DNA from: Nocardioides sp. YIM 152315
GTDB lineage: Bacteria > Actinomycetota > Actinomycetes > Propionibacteriales > Nocardioidaceae
Assembly (NCBI RefSeq): GCF_029210375.1
Contig: NZ_JARGER010000037.1
Location: 511,723-575,722, forward strand
DNA length: 64,000 nt
Direction of reading: 5' to 3'
Shown: positions 59,410 through 64,000 of the stretch, in pieces
How positions within the stretch are numbered: position 1 is the first letter of the stretch
Layout of the letters: each line of letters opens with the position of its first letter
The notes under the pieces: generated by a model
Told to the model about the DNA's origin: nothing
The model's database searches: none
Seen by the model: only the letters and a program-made list of their open reading frames with translations
Position numbers and translations under genes: made by a program

Positions 59410-60563
59410 CCGCCGTGGGGGAGCGCACCGAGGGCCTGGACTTCGCGCTCGACCCCGACCTGGTGGAGCTGCGGACGCTGGCCGAGCGGATCCTCGCCGA
59501 CCGCGCCGACGTGGACCGCGTCCGTCAGGTGGAGGAGTCCGCGGGCGGCTTCGACGCCGATCTCTGGTCGCGCCTGGCCGACGCCGGGCTGTTGGCGGCC
59601 GCGCTGGCCGACGAGGTCGGTGGCGCCGGGCTCGGGATGCTCGGCCTCGTCACCCTGCTCGAGCAGCAGGGCCGCCGGGTCGCGCCGATCCCGTTGGCCG
59701 ACGTGCTCGCGGGCGCCGCCGTGCCGATCGCCCGGTGGGGGAGCGCCGCGCAGCGGGAGCACTGGCTGCCCGGACTGCTGTCGGGCTCACTCGTCGTGAC
59801 GGCTGCCTTCGACGAGACGGCCGGCACGCTGACCGCGCAGCCGGTCGCCGACGGCTGGGTGGTGAGCGGTCGGCTGGCCGCGGTCGCCGCCGCCCCGGTC
59901 GCGGACGCCGTCGTGGCGCCGGCCCGCACGCCGGACGGCAGCACGGTGGTGCTCGTCGTCCCGCTCGACGCCGACGGCGTGACCCGCCAGGTCGTGGCCG
60001 CGACCGACCGCCGCAGCTGTGGCGCGGTCAGCTTCGCGCGGGCCGGTGCGGCGGCCCTGGGCGCCGACGTCGCCGACGGCGTCGACGTCGCCGCGTGGGT
60101 CCGGCGCCGGCTGCGGGTGGCGTCGGCCGCGGTGCAGCTCGGCGTCTGCGAGGAGGCGCTCGCCACGACCGCGGCGTACGTCTCCGAGCGGGTCCAGTTC
60201 GGACGACCGATCTCGACCAACCAGGCCGTGGCCGTCCGTGCCGCCGACGCCTACCTGGACACCGAGGCCCTCCGGCTCACGACCCAGCACGCCGCGTGGC
60301 TGCTGGACCGCGGCGAGGAGGAGGCCGCCGAGGCCGCCAGCCTCGTCGCCAAGCACTGGGCCGGCCGCGGCGGGCTGCGCGTCGTGCACGCCACCCAGCA
60401 CCTCCACGGCGGCATCGGCGCCGACGTCGACTACCCGATCCACCGCTACTTCCTGTGGGGACGGCAGGGCGCCTTCGCGCTCGGCAGCCCCGGAGCGGTG
60501 GCCGCGGAGCTCGGGGAGCTGCTCCCCGACGCGCCGCGGATCGGCGCACCGGAGCAACCGTGA
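59406..60563 (+). CDS. Acyl-CoA dehydrogenase, small partner subunit
   Basis: 385 residues. 'LRTLAERILADRADVDRVRQ' at the N-terminus, 'SERVQFGRPISTNQAVAVRA' and 'TQHLHGGIGADVDYPIHRYF' near the end. Closely related to 45524. Catalytic LxxER glutamate not evident. ATG 59406 overlaps mini-ORF copy 3; the stop overlaps the thioesterase GTG start. Predicted beta subunit for 58139. Confidence 0.9.
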   Translation: MTAVGERTEGLDFALDPDLVELRTLAERILADRADVDRVRQVEESAGGFDADLWSRLADAGLLAAALADEVGGAGLGMLGLVTLLEQQGRRVAPIPLADVLAGAAVPIARWGSAAQREHWLPGLLSGSLVVTAAFDETAGTLTAQPVADGWVVSGRLAAVAAAPVADAVVAPARTPDGSTVVLVVPLDADGVTRQVVAATDRRSCGAVSFARAGAAALGADVADGVDVAAWVRRRLRVASAAVQLGVCEEALATTAAYVSERVQFGRPISTNQAVAVRAADAYLDTEALRLTTQHAAWLLDRGEEEAAEAASLVAKHWAGRGGLRVVHATQHLHGGIGADVDYPIHRYFLWGRQGAFALGSPGAVAAELGELLPDAPRIGAPEQP

Positions 60564-61219
60564 CGACCGTCGACGACGCCGGCGACCTCCGCTCCGTCTT
60601 CACCTCGGCCGAGGCCGCCCGGCCCGGTCTCCGCGAGCAGCTGGAGGCCGGGCGCCGACTGGTGCGGGCGACCCGGCGACTGATGCGCGCGGCGGCCGTC
60701 ACGGCCGTCGACGCCGCCGACCTCGCCCGGGCGGAGCGGGCGGTCGACGACGTCAGCCGGCGACTGGAGCAGCGGGTCCGGAGCCGGCCGGTGCGGGTCT
60801 CGCTCGACGACGACGCCACCGCGCGAGTCCGTGCCGGCGAGCCCTGGGAGCACTTCGCGTTCAACCCGTTGGGCATCCCGCTGCGGATGCGGCTCGACGG
60901 CGACACCGTGCGGGCCCGTCTCCGGCTGGAGCCCCACCACGAGGGACCGCCCGACCTGCTGCACGGCGGTTTCAGCGCCGCCCTGATGGACGCGCTGCTC
61001 GGCACGCTCGTGCAGGTGCAGGGGATCGTGGCCGTCACCGCCGGCCTCGACGTCCGGTTCCTGCGTAGCGTGACGGTCGACGAGACCGTCGACCTGGGCG
61101 GACGGATCGCCGAGGTCGACGGCCGCAAGGTCAGGGTCGACGGGTGGATCGACCACGAGGGCGTGCGGTGCGTGGAGGCGCGCGCACTCTTCGTCGCGGT
61201 CGACAGGCAACCGGGGTGA
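60560..61219 (+). CDS. Hot-dog acyl-CoA thioesterase (PaaI/YdiI-like)
   Basis: 219 residues. The first 80 residues are charged and helical ('LEAGRRLVRATRRLMRAAAV', 'RAERAVDDVSRRLEQRVRSR') with no recognised domain. The rest is a 4HBT hot-dog with the motif 'LLHGGFSAALMDALLGTLV' (HGG-x3-A-x2-D) and 'GLDVRFLRSVTVDETVDLGG'. It would release CoA from dead-end acyl-CoAs. Start GTG 60560 overlaps the upstream stop. Confidence 0.87.
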   Translation: MTTVDDAGDLRSVFTSAEAARPGLREQLEAGRRLVRATRRLMRAAAVTAVDAADLARAERAVDDVSRRLEQRVRSRPVRVSLDDDATARVRAGEPWEHFAFNPLGIPLRMRLDGDTVRARLRLEPHHEGPPDLLHGGFSAALMDALLGTLVQVQGIVAVTAGLDVRFLRSVTVDETVDLGGRIAEVDGRKVRVDGWIDHEGVRCVEARALFVAVDRQPG

Positions 61220-61239
61220 GCCCCGGGGAGGAGGGCCGG

Positions 61240-62868
61240 ATGGCGACACGCGACGAGGTGGTCGCTCGGCTGACCGCGCCCGGCGCGCCGTACGAGATCG
61301 GCCGCGAGGACGTCCGCGGCCAGCAGCTCGAGGTCTTCACGCGCCGTCAGCGCTCGCTCGCCGAGCTGGTGCGAGACTCGGCCCGCTTCGGCGAGCGGGA
61401 GTACCTCGTCTCCACCGACGACCGGGTGACCTTCACCGAGCACCACGCCCGGGTCGCCGCGCTCGCCACCGCCCTGCGGGAGGAGTACGCCGTGCGCCCC
61501 GGCGACCGGGTCGCGATCTGCGCGGCCAACCGGCCGGAGTGGGTGGTCGCGTTCTGGGCGACCGTCTGCGTCGGCGCGGTGGCGGTCGGCATGAACTCGA
61601 TGTGGGCGCCGGGCGAGATGCGCCACGGCCTGGGGCTGTCGGCTCCGCGGCTGATCTTCGCCGACGCCCGCCGGCGCGCGCTGCTCGGCGAGGTCGACCT
61701 CCCGGTCGTCGACCTGGACGACGACCTGCCGGTGCTGATCGCGCGGCACCGCGGCGCCGCGCTGCCCGACGTACCGGTCGCGGAGGACGATCCGGCCGTC
61801 ATCCTCTTCACCAGCGGGACGTCGGGGCGGCCGAAGGGGGCCACCCACTCCCACCGCAACGTGATTGCGGCGCTGTGGTTCCACCTGCTCAACGACGCGG
61901 TGGCGGCCGAGCTCGGCAACCCGCCGCGGGACCGGCGGTTCCTGCTCGCCACGCCGCTCTTCCACATCGCCGCCCTGCACAACCTCGCCGTGATCCGGCT
62001 CGCGGTCGGCGACACGGCCGTCGTGCACCTGGGCCGCTTCGACATCGACGAGGTGCTGCGGCTGGTCGAGCGGGAACGGGTGACCAACTGGGGCGCGGTG
62101 CCGACGATGATCAGCCGCCTGGTCGAACGGGCCGAGCGGCAGGGGCTCGACGACCTCGACCTCTCGTCACTGCGCACGATCTCGGTCAGCAGCGCCCCGT
62201 CGTCGCCCACGCTCAAGGACCGGCTCCGGGCCGTGCTCCCGGTCGCCGGCCGCACGCTCGGCACGACGTACGGGCTCACGGAGTCGTCGTGCGCGGCGAC
62301 GCTCGCGACGCCGGCCGAGCTGCTCGCCGACCCGCAGACCGTCGGGCGGGCCGTCCCCACGATGGAGGTCGAGGTCCGCGGCAGCGACGGGGGCCCGCTG
62401 CCGCCCGGGTGCGAGGGCGAGGTGCACCTGCGCGGGCCGCTGGTGATGCTGGGCTACTGGGACGACCCGAACGCGACGGCCGCTGCGATGAAGCCGGAGG
62501 GGTGGTTCGGCACGGGCGACCTCGGGACGCTGCGCCAGGACGGTCACCTCTACATCTCGAGCCGCCGCTCCGACCTGATCCTGCGTGGCGGCGAGAACGT
62601 CTACCCGGCCGAGGTGGAGGACCAGCTCGTCACCCACGAAGCCGTCGCCGAGTGCATCGTGATGGGCATCCCCGACGCCGACTTCGGCGAGGCGGTCGCC
62701 GCCGTCGTCGTGCTCCACGACGACGCGGTCGCGACCGAGGCCGACCTGGTCGAGCACCTGCGTCCGCGGCTGGCGCGCTACAAGCTCCCCACCCACTGGG
62801 TCCTGACCGCGACCCCGCTCCCGCGCAACGCCACCGGCAAGGTCATGCGCCGCGAGGTCGCGCTGTGA
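61240..62868 (+). CDS. AMP-forming acyl-CoA synthetase
   Basis: 542 residues. P-loop 'LFTSGTSGRPKGATHSH', 'GTTYGLTESSCAA' (A5), 'GTGDLGTLRQDGHLYISSR' (A7), 'RGGENVYPAEVEDQL' and the A10 lysine in 'RNATGKVMRREV'. The start is ATG 61240 because GGGGAGGAGGG stands directly upstream; GTG 61216 is less likely. It should activate the acid entering the beta-oxidation steps encoded in the same operon. Confidence 0.92.
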   Translation: MATRDEVVARLTAPGAPYEIGREDVRGQQLEVFTRRQRSLAELVRDSARFGEREYLVSTDDRVTFTEHHARVAALATALREEYAVRPGDRVAICAANRPEWVVAFWATVCVGAVAVGMNSMWAPGEMRHGLGLSAPRLIFADARRRALLGEVDLPVVDLDDDLPVLIARHRGAALPDVPVAEDDPAVILFTSGTSGRPKGATHSHRNVIAALWFHLLNDAVAAELGNPPRDRRFLLATPLFHIAALHNLAVIRLAVGDTAVVHLGRFDIDEVLRLVERERVTNWGAVPTMISRLVERAERQGLDDLDLSSLRTISVSSAPSSPTLKDRLRAVLPVAGRTLGTTYGLTESSCAATLATPAELLADPQTVGRAVPTMEVEVRGSDGGPLPPGCEGEVHLRGPLVMLGYWDDPNATAAAMKPEGWFGTGDLGTLRQDGHLYISSRRSDLILRGGENVYPAEVEDQLVTHEAVAECIVMGIPDADFGEAVAAVVVLHDDAVATEADLVEHLRPRLARYKLPTHWVLTATPLPRNATGKVMRREVAL

Positions 62869-62884
62869 CCGAGCCGTCGGCGGG

Positions 62885-63973
62885 GTGAGACCCGTGGAGT
62901 TGGTGGCCTCGTGGCCGTCCCACATGGCCCTGCGTGACATCGGTGCCTACGCCCGGCGCGTCGAGGGCCTCGGCTTCGACGTGCTGCACGTCCCCGAGAC
63001 CGTCCACGACCCGTTCGTGGCGGCGGCGCTGGCGCTGACGCACACGTCGCGGCTGATCGTGCGCACCAGCATGGTCGTCGCCTTCCCGCGCAGCCCGATG
63101 CTCACGGCGTACGCCGCCTGGGACCTGGTCGCGCTGTCCGGCGGGCGCTTCGAGCTCGGGATCGCCTCGCAGGTGCGCGGCAACATCGTCGGGCGCTTCT
63201 CCACCGAATGGTCCGAGCCGGTCGCCCGGATGCGCGACTACGTCGCCTCGCTACGCGCCATCTTCGGCTCGTTCCAGACCGGAGAGCCGCTGCACCACAT
63301 CGGCAGCCACTACCGGTTCGACCGGCTGCAGCCCTACTTCAACCCCGGCCCGCTCGACCATCCCGCGCCCCCGATCTGGACCGGCGGCGTCAATCGGCGC
63401 ATGTGCGTGCTGGCGGGTGAGGTGGCCGACGGGTTCGTGTGCCACCCGACGAGCTCACTCCCGCGGGTCCTCGAACGTCGCACCCTGCCCGCCCTCGCCG
63501 AGGGCGCCCGCACTGCCGGGCGCAGCGTCGGCCCGCGCGTCGTGGCCGGACCGCAGCCGATCATGGCGGCGACCGCCGACGATCTCGCCACCGCCCTCGA
63601 CCGTCGGCGCCCCGAGCTCGGCTTCCTCTACAGCACCCCGGCCTATCGCCGGCAGCTCGAAGAGGTCGGCCTCCCCGAGCTGGGGGCGACGCTGTCGCGG
63701 CTCGCGCAGCAGGCGCAGTGGGACGACCTCGGCGCCCACCTGACCGACGACGTCGTCGGTCGGCTCGTGCCGGTCGGGACCTACGCCGACATGCCGGACC
63801 TCCTCGCCGAGTGGTACGCCGGCCGGTGCGCCGGGCTCGTGCTGACCGTGCCCGACCACACCGACGACGACCACCACTACCGGGTGCTCGTGGAACGCTG
63901 CCGCGCCATCCCGTCCGCTCCGGCGCGATGGTCCGGCAGCGTCGACGACCCTGACCTCTCGGGCAGTTCCTGA
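62885..63973 (+). CDS. LLM-class F420-dependent oxidoreductase
   Basis: 362 residues. 'AYARRVEGLGFDVLHVPETV', 'VVAFPRSPMLTAYAAWDLVA', 'LSGGRFELGIASQVRGNIVG' and 'VLAGEVADGFVCHPTSS' are luciferase-like F420-enzyme features; similar blocks occur in 21775. GTG 62885 is taken as start, 16 bp after the synthetase; GTG 62894 is possible. Last gene of the 13-kb operon within the window. Likely reduces or oxidises a ring carbon of the substrate, by analogy with F420 enzymes in steroid pathways. Confidence 0.87.
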   Translation: MRPVELVASWPSHMALRDIGAYARRVEGLGFDVLHVPETVHDPFVAAALALTHTSRLIVRTSMVVAFPRSPMLTAYAAWDLVALSGGRFELGIASQVRGNIVGRFSTEWSEPVARMRDYVASLRAIFGSFQTGEPLHHIGSHYRFDRLQPYFNPGPLDHPAPPIWTGGVNRRMCVLAGEVADGFVCHPTSSLPRVLERRTLPALAEGARTAGRSVGPRVVAGPQPIMAATADDLATALDRRRPELGFLYSTPAYRRQLEEVGLPELGATLSRLAQQAQWDDLGAHLTDDVVGRLVPVGTYADMPDLLAEWYAGRCAGLVLTVPDHTDDDHHYRVLVERCRAIPSAPARWSGSVDDPDLSGSS

Positions 63974-63990
63974 CGTTCTGGGGTGTTGCA
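63957..63990 (+). repeat. Intergenic repeat, second copy (left part; window ends inside it)
   Basis: Homologous to 47462-47495: both have TCTCGGGCA, then a C/T-rich spacer, then TTCT.GGGTGTTGCA. It overlaps the end of the F420-enzyme gene and is cut off by the window end at 64000, so the pairing half cannot be seen. Confidence 0.55.
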
Positions 63991-64000
63991 ACGGCCGAGA

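Overview
The window is about 64 kb of very GC-rich, densely packed DNA. It looks like an actinobacterium of the Nocardioides/Pimelobacter type (inferred from GTG/ATG starts, 4-bp ATGA/GTGA gene overlaps, F420-dependent luciferase-like enzymes, MaoC/DUF35/Ltp2-type steroid-catabolism families and ECF41/PadR/IclR/TetR regulators). No rRNA, tRNA, CRISPR array, transposase or origin was seen. No stretch longer than about 220 bp lacks a gene.

Layout. (1) 1-11201: end of an SDR gene, an F420-type oxidoreductase and a convergent IclR regulator, then an operon with an acyl-CoA dehydrogenase pair, a double CoA-transferase, a MaoC pair, an Ltp2/thiolase-like protein, a DUF35 protein and an amidohydrolase. 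(2) 11322-14741: two paralogous oligopeptide-type substrate-binding lipoproteins. (3) 14920-24610: LuxR-type regulator and flavoprotein; a glucose-6-phosphate dehydrogenase-like gene; an ECF41 sigma factor with an NAD(P)-binding protein, bracketed by 34-bp direct repeats; a TetR/F420-enzyme operon facing an enoyl-CoA hydratase/SDR operon. (4) 24586-34876: Baeyer-Villiger monooxygenase and aldehyde dehydrogenase facing an alcohol dehydrogenase, a complete Dpp-type ABC importer core and an acyl-CoA synthetase. (5) 35030-50171: PadR regulator, then a long operon with esterase, second BVMO, SDRs, acyl-CoA synthetase, MFS transporter, acyl-CoA dehydrogenase pair, MaoC and enoyl-CoA hydratase. (6) 50104-63973: a KstR2-like TetR facing a 13-kb operon with MaoC/DUF35/MaoC/Ltp2-like genes, a DegT-fold protein, thiolase, three acyl-CoA dehydrogenase genes (one fused), thioesterase, acyl-CoA synthetase and an F420 enzyme.

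How it fits together (inference). The enzyme set reads as import of a hydrophobic or alicyclic ketone-bearing substrate, Baeyer-Villiger oxidation to an ester or lactone, ester hydrolysis, alcohol and aldehyde oxidation, CoA activation, and shortening of branched acyl-CoA chains by alpha/beta acyl-CoA dehydrogenases, MaoC hydratases and Ltp2/DUF35 retro-aldolases or thiolases, as in steroid side-chain and ring catabolism. The substrate cannot be read from the sequence.

Most notable points. A near-identical operator-like motif lies upstream of four separate transcription units and would tie regions 1, 2, 4 and 5 into one regulon. Three copies of an exactly 71-bp unit sit at gene junctions in region 6; each encodes a conserved 24-residue peptide that overlaps the genes on both sides by ATGA, and one copy separates the two halves of what is a single fused ChsH2 gene in Mycobacterium. 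A DegT-fold protein with His in place of the PLP lysine lies inside the acyl-CoA operon.
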